Part shown: in pieces, positions 10,557 through 22,613 of the stretch
How the letters are laid out: every line of letters starts with the position of its first letter
Position numbering within the stretch: the first letter of the stretch is position 1
Source: Cephalotus follicularis
Lineage: Eukaryota > Streptophyta > Magnoliopsida > Oxalidales > Cephalotaceae
Reading direction: 5' to 3'
Assembly: GCA_001972305.1 (NCBI GenBank)
Contig: BDDD01000126.1
Coordinates: 186,001-250,000 of the forward strand
DNA: 64,000 nucleotides
Made by a program: the position numbers and the translations under genes
Notes under the pieces: model-generated
What the model saw: the letters and a program-made list of their open reading frames with translations, nothing else
Told to the model about the DNA's origin: nothing
Databases searched by the model: none

Positions 10557-11702
10557 TGAAATACTACAAGAGAGGGGTGAATTGTAGTATGTATAAAATA
10601 ATGAATTTTTTCGGTTTAAAGCAAAAATAAAACAAAAACAACAATTCAATATATCAATAAAGTAAGAAGAGAGTAAGAGATTGCAAACACAGTTTTATAG
10701 TGGTTCGGCTAAACTCTTGTCTACGTCCACTTTTCCCGAGGACCTCTTTGAGTTTCCACTAGACTCGGAATATCTTTTCAGGAACTATTCAGTGTACCTT
10801 TACAATTCTTGTGATTGAGAACAATCACCACAGACAAGGGTTCACCCCCCTATAATAACCGAACAAATACAAAGATGATTTGTAGTTTTGTGTAACCTCT
10901 CAAAGATCAGATATAGAATGATATTGCTCATAATAACAGCTCAAAAATAAGACATAAACAGCTCAAAATAATGCTAACAACAGTAAAAACTCTTGAATTT
11001 TAGATAGGAGAGAATGTGATAATCGTTGATGCTTCGTTATTGTTCTTTGCTGTGATTTGAGCCTCTATTTATAGTGTTCATGCTGAAAAGAGCCGTTGGA
11101 ATTGTCACATATCCGTTGGAATCATTTTGGAAATGTTTGCCTTGAATTAATAGTTGATAAGGTATGATCAGATTGTAATCTTCGACCAAAGCGTCGACGG
11201 TTGCGATCTAAGCGTCGACGCTTATATGTTACCGTTGTGACTTATCTTGTGTTTTCCTCGTGTAAAGCTTCATCGTTTAGCAATTTTAACTTGACGCTTT
11301 AGTAAACCGCTGACGCTTTCAGTAAACCGTTGCCGCTTTAAGTAGAGCGCTAATCTTGCTTTGTAACTATTGGCGCTTCAAGTATTGAGCGTTGATATTG
11401 CTTTGTAACTGTTGGCGCTTTAAGTATTAAGCGCTGATGGTCACAAGTAAGCGTCGCCGCTTTATCTGCCAATTGTTTTCAACCGCTGGCGCTTTGTTCT
11501 TAATGGTCGCCGCTTTTGTTCTCAACTGCTGACGTTTAGAGTGATGCCTTCGATGCTTAATGCCATAAGCGCTGACGGTTATGGAATAATTGTCGACGCT
11601 TTAATCTATTTTTCTTAGTATCTGTCTTATCTTGCACAAATTGAAATCATTAGTTGCAAATATGTTATCATCAAAATTATGGTTGAGATATAAAAGTCAA
11701 CA
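10557..11702 (-). mobile_element. Solo LTR, 1146 bp, probably Copia
   Basis: It begins TGAAATACTACAAGAG and ends AAAAGTCAACA, with a perfect 5-bp target duplication ttacc at 10552-10556 and 11703-11707. On the minus strand it starts TGTTGACTTTTATATCTCA, has the TATA-like CTATAAATAG at 11074-11065, and ends with caattcacccctctcttgta. Such termini are familiar from plant Copia LTRs; the lineage is inferred. It holds a cluster of imperfect GCGTCGACGCTTT-like motifs (11182-11603). Confidence 0.8.
11182..11603. repeat. Cluster of degenerate GCG(C/T)YGACGCTTT motifs
   Basis: More than a dozen imperfect copies occur in 420 bp: gcgtcgacgg, gcgtcgacgctt, ttgacgcttta, gctgacgctttc, gttgccgcttt, ttggcgcttc, ttggcgcttt, gcgctgatgg, gcgtcgccgcttt, gctggcgcttt, gtcgccgctttt, gcgctgacggtt, gtcgacgctttaa. 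Many are palindromic around gtcgac. They lie in the LTR, upstream or around its inferred promoter on the minus strand. Confidence 0.7.
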
Positions 11703-12916
11703 TTACCTTTGACTAAGGGACTTGGGCCGTCTGATTTTGCTAGACATGTTGATAAAATGAACATTATGAGTTCCTTTGATGTACTTTAACAGTGAGAGTT
11801 TAGCATATGTATGTTGCGACTTTTATATGTCATGTTGTTTTCATATGCTTTGTTGTGAACTCCTATATTTGGATTTATGATTTTATGATAATTGATGATT
11901 ATCATTTTTGTTACTGTTTATCATATATCTGAATTATGTGCACATTTATATTTATGACATGTCATGTGCATAAAGTCTTGAGATTGGTGTCTGTCTTAAG
12001 CATGTTGTGTATGTGTCATGATGACACCTTTTGTAATCCATGAATATTTTGATCGAGACATACTGACTTCCTTGGAAAGTCTTGGGATTTGTCATTTTGT
12101 TCAGAGAAATCAGATTTCTCATTTTGTCTCAGAGAAATCGAGGACCGATAATGAATATCATGTTTTGATATCACATTTTGTATACTGTTTCATTGTCACA
12201 CAACCACATCTAGATCCATTTCAGTAAAGTTGTTGGCATATGTAACCATGGATGGTCTTATGTTAATGACGACATAAAGACACTATGATTCTATGTTTGA
12301 TGGCTTTATAGGACCGCATCATTTATGAAGTGATTGTCTCAAGATCATGTTTTGAAACTATGACGTCAATGATTTAAAACTTTGTCATTCTACCAGATAG
12401 TCGTTTTCTAAACTGTTTTTCAAATTCTTAAAATTACAATTAATGTTACCCAAGTGGGAGAATGTTGGAAATATTTATAAAATATTGGGATTCCATTAAT
12501 TGTTATTTTTGTTTTATAAAACTGGTAGAATAATGATCCGTGAGACGGACTTATGACCCAATACCCCTTCAGTGATCTATTTTGTATGGGTTGGCACACT
12601 TCAGGTTGTAGATATGAGTTGCGGTTAGTGTGAGCTTTAGTAATCTAATGGGCATGATGGAAAGACTCATTAGGATTTACTATACATATATCGGGCTAGG
12701 TCACCTCTCCTGTCATCATAAGTTGTCTTCGATTCCCATTTAAGAATCACATTGTGTTTGGTGAAAAATAGGGGAAGACCTGCATGTTTGATATAGGATC
12801 GCACTGATTTGATATTCCGCTGCACAGTTGAACATGACTTAATCATGTACGATCTTTACTCATTGATTCTTGTGTTCTAATATCGCATATGATCCTTTTA
12901 ATTTTTCAACTGTTTC
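11703..12916. other. AT-rich spacer, possibly old retroelement debris
   Basis: No coding region is supported. The phrase ccaagtgggagaatgttgg (about 12449-12468) resembles a Copia polypurine tract plus LTR start, but no matching partner LTR, primer site or polyprotein remains were found, so no element is claimed. Confidence 0.35.
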
Positions 12917-13167
12917 AAGAATATGTATCATCGTTATTAGCGTTATTCCTTAACCATGTGAGCTTTGTATCATTTTCAATCAAAATCTTTCATCCTTCAT
13001 CAACAAAGAATACAAGTTAATTTTTGCAACAATGGGAATGACTAAGCTTTTAGATTGAACATAGTTGGCTTCCCAACAGTGGTGAATTAAAATTAAATAT
13101 TCTACATAGAGCTGCAAATGTATTCTTAAGAGACATGAATTGCCTTTTAGGAAAGGACCTCCAAGTG

Positions 13168-15207
13168 TTTTTTTTTTTGGATGAATTGTCTGTATATATA
13201 TAAAAAGGTCAGCATACAAAAGAGACACTTGCTAACAAAAAGATGCAAGTGTTGCATAAAGATCTAACAGCCCATAGACACCCAATCTAGAGTAACCACA
13301 TCCGGGCTACAAAAAGACAACCTAACATATACTCAAAATGAGAGCCTAAAAAACTTTCTGTAACAAAGAAACCATCCCCTGTAAAAAAGGAAGCATGCAG
13401 ACAGGAACCATCTCATACCACTCAGCAGGAGCCCAACATATTGCTGTCATTACAACTAACCTCCAAAGTCGCCAGCAAGTAATAGGCAGCTCAAATCCAG
13501 ATTTCAAGATCGTAATACATCTTACAAAATCATGTTTTGCTTTTGCCCTGCGTTATGTAATCAGAAGTCAGAAAAATCATTATAGAGAACAATATTATCG
13601 TCATCCCTATCAGTGAAGCAAGCACTGCTACCAATGGGTATCAAATGATTTTAACCAATATCAAGCACCGAGCAGAATGCCTCCTGCATATCACAACAAG
13701 TAATCAACCAGAGCAGCACAACCCCAACCTACCCGATCATTCCCCAATTGATGCATAAGGAGTGATGGTGTTCATTAGAGTTCTGAAGAGGAATCCCTGT
13801 CAATTTAGCTGTAACATCCCCTTGAATTTTATGTATTATAGACTCTTGGGAAAGAAAGCAGTTTTTAAAGCATCTTCGGTTTCTTTCCATCCAAACATGG
13901 TAAACAGTAGCCTCGAAAGTGAGTTTTCTGAGAATTTGGGGGAGCTTTTTGCCTCTAGCATGCTCCACCATTCATTGAATCTCCTCTGGCCAAGAAAAAA
14001 ATTGTTTGTTTATATTGCACATGTTTAGCACTTTAATCCATATGTATTGGGTATATGGGCATGCGAAGAAGAGATGCTCCACACTCTCAATGTCCCCACA
14101 GTTGAAAGAGCATTGGGCCGAATTTACAATCCCCAAAGTCAGGAGCCTGTCCATCGTCCTATGTGCTCCAAAGATGGCAAGCCATAGGGAGAAGGCATGT
14201 TTGGATATACGGAAGGGGTGCCAAACCAGATTTGCCAATTCCACCGGAGGAGCAGACTCCCTAATGGAATTCCAGGCCCCCTTAGTCGAAAACGATCGTC
14301 CCACAGCCTCCCAGTAAATGCAATCCGAAGAAGAAGAAATAGGAATCTCTTGGGCACGACATTGTATTTCAAGAAGCTCAGGTGATGTTTCTGGCCATCT
14401 CCATTGGTCCTGTGCAATAACAGCTTGCATCAACTCAGAACCCACCATTCCAGCATCGCGGATAACCTGGTGACCATAAATGGCATAAATGGATGAGCTG
14501 TGGAACCAGGGATCAAACCATAAGGAGAACCTGTCCCCTTTACCACATACGAAGACTAAATGTCTTAAGGCCATGTTACGGAGATGGAGAATTTGTCTCC
14601 AAGACCACGAAAAGGAGTCAGAGGAAGGTAGATTCCAGAAGCTGTGTTTTCTGATCAAGTTTAGCTTGCACCATTGTACCCATAAGGAGTGGTCATTAAG
14701 GAGGTTCCAAATTTGTTTAAGGAGGAGAGCCTGATTCCAGGATTTCATAGGTTTAATCCCTAGCCCATCTTCTTGCCAAGGTAGGCAGACTTTGGACCAT
14801 TTGACAAGGCTTTGTTTGAGGGAGTTCCCCTTACCTCCCCATAAGAACCTGCGCATCAATTTCTCGCATTCCTTAGTGATCGCTGACGAAAGTAATAAGG
14901 TACTGCTCCAGAAGACCTGCAAGCTTGCCAGAGTCGATTTGATGAGTTGTAGTCGTCCAGTATACGATAGAGTTTTGGTAGCCCAGCTATTTACTCTGGC
15001 CTGGATTTTTTCAATCAGAGGAGCACAGTGTTGTTTGGTAAGTCTAGAGATGATCAAGGGCAGGCTAAGATATTTGACTGGTAGAGCATCCTGCCGAAAA
15101 AGAGTTATCTGAAGAATGTGCTCTCTTGTCCTTCTATAAGTGTTACAGAAGAAAATGGAGATTTTCTCAGTGCTGGCAGCCAGCCCCGAGGCTTCCTTGA
15201 ATCGATG
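13168..15207 (-). mobile_element. 5'-truncated LINE (L1-type) with reverse-transcriptase C-terminus
   Basis: On the minus strand the reading frame 15207-13729 encodes the end of a non-LTR reverse transcriptase: SGLAASTEKISIFF, LPVKYLSLPL, WATKTLSYTGRLQLIKS, FLWGG, then a zf-RVT-like region with WHPFRISKHAFSLWLA, LGIVNSAQCSFNCGDIESVEHLFFACPY and VWMERNRRCF. One in-frame TGA (13974-13972, where a Trp codon is expected) interrupts it. The 3' end is an 11-T run at 13168-13178, the poly(A) tail on the minus strand. Copy B of the duplication has the intact empty site (ccaagtgttttcatcac), which proves the insertion and its limits. Endonuclease and most RT domains are missing through 5' truncation. 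Confidence 0.9.
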
Positions 15208-16273
15208 TGTGTTTTCATCACAGAAACAGCTGTACAACAATAGACCTTCTTTCCTTTAGTGAAATAACACATACATATATAACTAGCAACCACTCATTTT
15301 TTGGTATCTATCATTCCCAGCAAGTCAATGACACAGCATAAACCCAAGCAACAAGGCGTACGACATTCATGTTGTTGAACCAATTTGTATACACATCAAA
15401 TAATTTAGAGAAGAACCGTAGCAAAGAAGTAAGCCAGATGGAGAAACATCGACCAGAACGACCAATTATGTTACTTTTCATTCAAGTACAGACTAAAATG
15501 AGATGTCTAGACATCTCGAAGTGGAGATCCAGGCCGCGTCTTTTTTCCCAACACAAGATTTACGGGTTTCAAGGCATTCACAATTTTTTCGAGAGTAGGC
15601 TAGATACGATACTACCTAGGCCAGATTGAAGTTTTTTCAATAACCTCCTAGACAACATTAGCAAATCCTTGCTTGCTTTAAATATTGATGACCAAAAAGG
15701 TACGTTAAAAAAAAAACTCTTCATAAACCTGGATTGAATTCATGATGCACATCACTAACATCAAACACCAACAAAAAAAGATTGTGGATCAAGATAACTA
15801 CTTAACTCAAAAAAGCTTGTATATCCCAATTATCACTAATACTTTGGCATATCTCTACATTTTATACCTTGAATAGCTCACGATTTCTAAATGCGTCAAA
15901 ATCATTATAAATATGTCTTGAATTCTTTTTCCTTAATTGGGGCTTTGCCTGAAGAGAACCCAAGTAAACTGTTTACCCTACTATATAAATTCTCTTTTGA
16001 ACTAAAAATGATAAGAATTTTCTATTCAAATGTATTGGGAGTCAGGGTAAGTGAGGAAGACATCTACGTAAAGGTCGTGTTACAGAGTGAAATTTCTCAA
16101 TCATCTCTGTGCATGAAGAAATATACCAATTAAACAAACCAATATGCCTTTTTTTTTCTTTCTCTATCTAGGCATTTGTCACACAGCCTTAGTTGTAAAT
16201 ATATCCTTTAACCAAATTAATACTATAATACTCAGTATATACATGTATATATAGATATAAGATAAATATTTAC

Positions 16274-16669
16274 ATCATTGCCATTGAAATCTGTTTAAGA
16301 CCATTCTCGACATTCCTCATGTTGGACAGAGATCGGGTACAGAATATGCTTGCAAGCCACGAGCTCAACTTATACTGCAATTAAATTAATCAAAATAAAT
16401 AAAGATTATTAGTATTGGTATTTAAACCAACAATTAGTACTTTGTATTAACTTGATCGAATAAGTCCATAAAAAATCTAAAATAGAAATTTAATGAAGGG
16501 GTGAGAAATGGACCCTGAACATGACACCAAAGATGCCGAAAACGATGGCAATGAAACCGGAGTAATCGATGGGAAGGTCTTGAGGTGAAACCACAGGTGC
16601 CACGTAGGGCTTCACCGCCGACGGCTGACGTGGATCGTTCCCCGACGTTGATTGGTTGTGAGATGAAAT
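16274..16669 (-). pseudogene. Partial, start-less copy of the Asterix/UPF0139-type gene
   Basis: Exon 1 (16669-16514) and exon 2 (16374-16274) match the intact gene at 30972-24076, with the same splice sites. The initiator is ATT instead of ATG, exon 3 is absent from this duplicate, and exon 2 carries radical changes (LASIFCTRSL where the intact copy has [13 protein letters not shown] for END). This is a dead or dying duplicate. Confidence 0.85.
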
Positions 16670-16866
16670 ATCTGTTGCCGCCGACGTACGTAATGTTGTT
16701 TATTTCTTGACCCGTATATTACTTACTAAAATTTAAAATTTTGACAAAATTTGATAAATTAGAGGCAAGTCATCTTATCTACTAGTGATGCATTTTTTAA
16801 AAAGTTACTAAAAATCTTAATTCGGAAAATAATTCAATTTCCTGTACAACTCCTATGGTTTCTACT

Positions 16867-19800
16867 TGTTAAAACTATCACACATATTTAACGTGGTTAG
16901 ACCATTAAAGAGATCTACATCCACGAAGAGAACTTCTCTTATCTCTCATTATGTTGAGGAGGTTCTTGGTTCTTATTATATAGTAGTGAGTATATTATCT
17001 TTGATAGACAAGAATCCTCTAATTTAGAAGAGCAATCATCTAATTTAGGAAATTTACAGTTGTTACAACTCATCACAATCTTTGACCCATTATTTTGGCC
17101 ACTAGTCTCGCCAACACTCCCCCTCCAAGTTGGAGCGAAGATATCATCTGAGGTCAACTTGGACATCATATCCTGAAAAATTCTTTTGGGAAGAGCTTTA
17201 GTAAAGAAATCAGCAAGTTGATTTTTACTCTGAATATATGAAGTCTCAATTACTTTGTCTTGAATCTTTTCCCGAATGAAATGACAATAAACTTCTATAT
17301 GCTTTGTCCGCTCATGGAACACAGGATTTGAAGCTATGTGTATAGCTGCCTGATTATCACAAAACAACTTCATAGGAATATGAGAACTTCCAAGTCCAAG
17401 GTCTCACACGAGAGATTGAAGCCCAACCAATTCACTTGTAGCATACGCCATTGCTCTGTACTCAGCTTCGACACTTGATCGTGCCACAACACTTTGTTTT
17501 TTACTTTTCCATGTAACTAGATTTCCTCCAACAAATGTACACATACCGGTTGTTGATATTCGGTCAGTAGGACTACCCGCCCAATCGGCATCAGTATACC
17601 CCACAATATCTAAATGATCATGTGCCTTCATCATAATGCCTCTTCCCGGGCAAGTTTTTAAGTATCTCAAAATACGATCAACAAGATTCAAATGTCCCTC
17701 AGTGGGAGCATGTATAAACTGACTTACATAACTAACAGCATATGAAATGTCGGGTTTGATAATAGTCAAGTAGATTAAACGACCCACCAATCTCTTGAAA
17801 CGACCGATACCAGAATATGGCTTATCATTATGAGTAAATTTATCATTATAATCCATTGGAATATCAGCAGGTTTTGCTCCAAGCTTCCCAGTTTCTTTCA
17901 ACAAGTCAAGAGTGTATTTTCTTTAAGACATGAACAATCCCTTCTTTGATCTTGCAACTTATATGCCAAGGAAATACTGAAGACGGCCCAAATCTTTAAT
18001 ATCAAAGTTTTCACTCAAATACTTCTTGAGATCTTCAATCTCATGATCGTCATTACCTGTGATGACAATGTTGTCAACATACACAAGGATTACAACAGTA
18101 CCTTTGTCAGCCTTCTTGGTGAACAATGAAGAGTCTGACACACTTTTCTTGAATCCAATAGCAATAAGGGCTGAACTCAGTTTCCCGTACCATGCACGTG
18201 GTGACTATTTCAGACCATAAATGGCTTTGTTTAGTTTGCATGTTATCCCATCTTGATGTTCTAAGACATGACCGGGAGGAACATTCATGTAAACTTCTGC
18301 TTCGAGATTTCCTTGTAGAAAAGCATTCTTCATATCTAACTGATATAGAGACCAATTATGATTGGTAGCAATAGACATTAAGACACGAACATTATTCATT
18401 TTCACAACTAGAGCAAATGTCTCCTTATAGTCAACACCATAAGTTTGCGTATATCCTTTTGCAACCAACCTTGCCTTGTATCTTTCTATGGACCCATAAC
18501 TTCTGTGCTTGATCTTATAAACCCAGCGACAACCAACAGGGCGTTTTCCATCAGGAAGAGAAACAATGTCCCATGTATGATTTTTATTAAGAGCATGAAG
18601 TTCTTCATTCATAGCCTTGATCCACACTGGCATGATCTTGGCCTCAGAAAAACTAGTAGGTTCTCGATGCTCATCTAGTTTTGAAAGAAAAGAACACAAA
18701 TCAGACGTAATCTTGTCATAACACAGGAATGTCTGAATGGGATAAGTAGTGAAGCAATATGTTGAGAAATCTTTTAATCTGACAGACGGTTGCAAAACTT
18801 GAGTTGATCTACGAACCGGTGCAATGGGAACATGAGTTTCCTCTTCTCCTTCAATATTTGCAATCTCATTAGTGCCTGCCAGTGGATCATGATCACTTGG
18901 ACTGTTGGAATCATTAGGAACATCTGGTTGATTTGTTGCAATGGGCAGAGGAACAAATTCTACATTAAACTGATTATAGTCATAATCACCAATGTTCTCC
19001 CCCTGAATTTGATCCCTTCTAGGAAAAAACATATGAGTTTCTTCAAAGTGAACATCGCAAGATATTACAACCTTTTGAATTGTGGGATCATAACATCTTG
19101 ATCATAAACGTAACACGTGCTACCAAAAATTCGCAGATGTGAAAGATTAATAGAACGACCAAGAAGAACTTCCATGGGGGATTTAAAATTAAGAACTTTA
19201 CTAGGAAGTCGGTTAATGAGATAACAACTAGTTAGAATAGCATCTGACCAAAAACTTTTAGGAGCGTTGGCATGAAACAAAAGAGCACGAGTCACCTCAA
19301 GGAGATGCTGATTTTTTCTCTCTGCTACTCCATTTTGTTGTGGGGTTCCGACACAAGTCGTTTGATGAATAATCCCTTGGCCTTTAAGAAATGCTTCAAA
19401 AACACCATTCGTATATTCAATTCCATTATCAGTCCGTAATACTTTGATATGAGCATCATACTATGTGTGCACCATGCGATAAAATTCTTGAAAAACATAA
19501 AACACTTCACTTTTAGCCTTCAACAAATATAACCAGGTTGCACGAGATTTATCATCAATAAATGTAACAATGTAATTAAAACCATCACGAGATTCAACAG
19601 GTGCTCTTCCCCAAACATGTGAGTGAACTAAGTCAAAAGACTTTAAAAAGATATTGGTACTATGCGAAAAAGGTAATCGATGTTGTTTGGAATAACGACA
19701 AATCTCACAATTACTATAGTCAACATATAATGAAGAATTTAAAAAGTGCAACACACGATCAGATGGATGTCCCATACGCCAATGCCAGAGATGACCCACT

Positions 19801-21408
19801 GTATCTTCAATTGAGCTCCAAATGTTGTTCCTAAGAGATCAAGTATATACAGACCATTCTGACAACAACCTTCACCAATCTTCTTCTTTGTTATTCGATC
19901 CTGAAAAATTACCTTAGTGGGCGAAAAAAATGGCATCACAATTCAGTTCAGTTGTTAGCCTACTAACTAATAACAAATTAGAAGATAAATCAGGCACAAA
20001 TAATCCATCAGATTGTTGAGAGAATAAATTAATCTTGCTAATCCCTTGAACAGGAACATGTGTTCCATTAGCCACAGTGAAGGGGGATTGTCCTGAATTG
20101 ACACATAGTTGAGATAAAGCATTCGAGGCACATAACATATGATGAGTTGCCCCTGAGTCAACAATAAAATGATTTTTTGAGCTAGCATTGAAGGCAAAAA
20201 CATTACCAGAAGCATGAGAGTTGTGACCAATGTTAGAGTCACTTGTCAGGGATCCAGCAGATGTCTTCAAAAAGGTTTGTAATTGCAATGCAAGTTGCCC
20301 AATAGAAGCCTGCAAATCCGAAGAATTATTTTTTTGTTCAATGGGGGCATGCAATTTCAAAGATCCAATCTGAGATACAGTGTTTGCCTCACTGTGGTTT
20401 TTGATTTCAACAATTTTTCCTTTGTTTGGTCGAAGGTGAGGATTAAGAACCCAACATCGTTCCTTAGAATGACCTTCTCGGACACAATGATCACAATAGT
20501 AATGAGAACCACTTCGAGTTTTGCCACCGCGCCTGTAATTGAAAGAGGATGATGACCGGTTATTTTGAGGAGTGGAACTCACTGTGTTGACAAAACTTTC
20601 AAAACTTCCCCTCCGGATTTGGGGTTAGAGTGCATAACCCGTTGTCGAGCCTCTTCACAATGAATGGTAGCACAAACTGAGGCAAAGGAAGGTAGATTTG
20701 TACTCATAAGAATCTGCCTGCGCAGGTCCTCATACTCAGGACGAAGACTAGCCAATAGCTGAAAATATGATCCTACTCTTCACGTTGAATATATATATAT
20801 CAATGGTAGGTGCAGATGGGCGATATTGTCTGAGTTCATCCCACTTCCGTTTCATGTTCCAAAGATGGTCTGTAAAGAATTGCCCAGTCACTTGTTCCAT
20901 ATGAGATAGCTCTTGCTGAAGTTCAAACACACGAGAGGCATTTTCTGATTGTCCGTGCATCTCCTTTAACGACGTCCATAATGCCTTGGCAGTTTCTGAA
21001 TATGCAAAGATCTCATATATTTGTGTATCCATAGAGTTGAAGATCCATGACATAACGAGATTGTCACTTGCTTGCCAGTCACTGAACTTGGGGTCCTTGA
21101 AATCAAGAGGGATTTCATTTTCATTGATATGGCTACTCTTTGATCTACCTCTAAGAGCAATCGTGACTGCTCTTGCCCATGGAAGATAATTGTGGCCATT
21201 AAAGGTGATGGACGTTAGTCGATTATGTATCTCAGATTTATTCATATCAAGGCCATACATAAAAGAAGCAACGAAGGAGTTTTACCAATTGAAAGCGTTG
21301 ACGTGATTCGTCGTTTTTTAACACAGCAGTATATAGCGGTTCGTCTCTGATACCATGTTAAAAACTATCACACAGATTTAATGTGGTTCGACCATTAAAG
21401 AGATCTAC
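16867..21408 (-). mobile_element. Copia element 1, 5'-LTR truncated
   Basis: On the minus strand the 3' LTR occupies 17116-16867 (250 bp, TGTTGGCGAGAC...TTTTAACA), preceded by the polypurine stretch TTGGAGGGGGAG. At the other end only about 53 bp of the 5' LTR remain (21408-21356, ...TTTTTAACA). They are followed by a Met-tRNA-type primer site TGGTATCAGAGAC at 21355-21343. About 200 bp of the 5' LTR are missing at 21409, so the element has lost its promoter. Confidence 0.9.
16939..21260 (-). pseudogene. Copia gag-pol polyprotein remains of element 1
   Basis: Gag starts near 21260 (TSITFNGHNYLPWARAV). A zinc knuckle CDHCVREGHSKERC follows, then protease FIVDSGATHHML, the GAG-pre-integrase and integrase core (GHLWHWRMGHPSDRVLHFL, FIDDKSRATWLY, LINRLPSKVLN), reverse transcriptase ([24 protein letters not shown]), and RNase H to 16939 ([20 protein letters not shown]). 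Several frame changes and stops occur, including a TAG in the RT after IYGLK (about 18205). The RT active site reads YVDN instead of YVDD (about 18080), so it is also predicted catalytically dead. Confidence 0.9.
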
Positions 21409-21904
21409 ACTACTGCTAAAGCTTCATTCTAAAGTTTTACTTAATAAAAAAGAAAAAGAAATATATCTTCTCTAGATTGTTATCTTATAATGCTTTTATA
21501 ATAAATCTTTTTCTGCATACAGTTTTAGTTATATATATATCTTTTATTAACATTAAAATTTTGTCTCATTTTATTATTTTTTTTCCTGAACCCACAAAAA
21601 TATATTTGTTCAAAAATCACTTATTTAAAAACTAAAAGTGTCCTAAACGTACACTGGAATTTTCATAGGTTCAAATTTCATTTCAAACATAAGAATTTTT
21701 GAAAGAGTCCATGTCGTAAAGTTCTATTAGGAGTTTAATAGGTTCACAACGAGATATGACTTGTTTGTAGATGACATGAGACAAACTACAAACACATTTT
21801 CTCTACTACTAGGATGCTATATATAAGATTTCCTAGTGTAGTAGCATTGGAACATGTTGAGATTCTAGATCAAAAAAACATATTACAATTTCAAGATCAC
21901 GGCG
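21409..21904 (+). promoter_or_regulatory. Upstream region of the NAC gene with TATA box
   Basis: AT-rich region between the broken Copia element and the NAC start. A TATA box (ctatatataag, 21819-21829) lies about 80 bp before the ATG at 21905, a normal plant core-promoter spacing. The truncated Copia end lies only about 400 bp upstream of the TATA box. Confidence 0.5.
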
Positions 21905-22613
21905 ATGGATGGATCAACAATGGTGGATGACCAACAATCAACAATGTTGGATGACCAACAAGTACGTGAATCAGGATTACCATTAGGATTACCAGTTGGA
22001 TACAGGTTTAAGCCCACAGATTTGGAGTTAGTGACATATTATTTATCAAACAAGGTGAATTTTATGCCTCTTCCAGCTCAAGTTGTGCACGAGATTGACG
22101 CAAGAGAGCTTTATAGCAAGGATCCTCGTAGCTTTGGTAAGATATAGTATTATGATGTTCTAAGCTGTATCTTTTAACTCCCTCTTGTTGGATTATATTA
22201 TGTCAAACCATTTTCTTAAACAGTAGAATCTTCATTATTTTGTGGCGATAGAGAGTGGTTCTTCTTCATCCGTAAAGATGGGAATTTTAATGGCAATTTC
22301 AGTGACAAAACTAACAGAACCGTCAAAGTGGGAGATGGAATAGGCTTTTGGCGTACGTTGGGAGAGAAAATTCCCATTCGTAACTCAAGTGGCCATGTGT
22401 TTGCTTTCAAAATCAATTTTACTTACTATTCTGGAGGAAAGAAAACGCAGTGGCAGATGGATGTGTATCAATTAGAAGGAGAGGTTTGTTTTCATGTATC
22501 GCTATCAAGTGTGGATTTTTATAAACACAGTCAAATTTCTAAATAATGTAATCATTCCCTACGTGCAGGGTGTTGAATGGTTTCTGGTACGGATGAAAAG
22601 AGGAAATCGCTGA
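21905..22613 (+). CDS. Compact NAC-domain transcription-factor-like protein, 178 aa
   Basis: Exons are 21905-22136, 22224-22483 and 22569-22613; introns begin GT and end AG and keep phase. NAC landmarks in order: LPVGYRFKPTDLELVTYYL (about residues 29-48, subdomain A), the HEIDARELYSKDPRSF region (B), DREWFFFIRKDG (C), FWRTLGEKIPI and VFAFKINFTYYSGGKKTQW (C-D), and EWFLVRMKRGNR as a short subdomain-E-like end at the stop. NAC proteins bind DNA as dimers through this domain and normally carry a long variable regulatory tail. Here the protein ends at the domain, so activation is unlikely; a competitor or dominant-negative role is an inference. Several consensus residues differ (GYRFKP for GFRFHP, FWRTLG for YWKATG). 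A degenerate paralogue is the alternative, but all exons are open. Confidence 0.8.

Larger units (their letters stand above)
12917..16679. repeat. Segmental duplication copy A (partner 24401-30979)
   Basis: From aagaatatgtatcatc at 12917 to gagatgaaatatctg near 16676 the sequence matches copy B at high identity, once the LINE here (13168-15207) and the Copia element there (24575-29420) are removed. It contains exons 1-2 and part of intron 2 of the Asterix-type gene but not exon 3. The right edge diverges just beyond the former start codon. Confidence 0.9.

Noticed and set aside
12449..12700. Possible Copia polypurine tract plus LTR start (gtgggagaatgttgg)
   Set aside because: No partner LTR, primer site or polyprotein was found nearby.
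15440..15629. [16 protein letters not shown]..., also present at 29731-29922
   Set aside because: Its conservation is explained by the segmental duplication; it lies in intron 2 of the Asterix-type gene, is short and matches no family I know.
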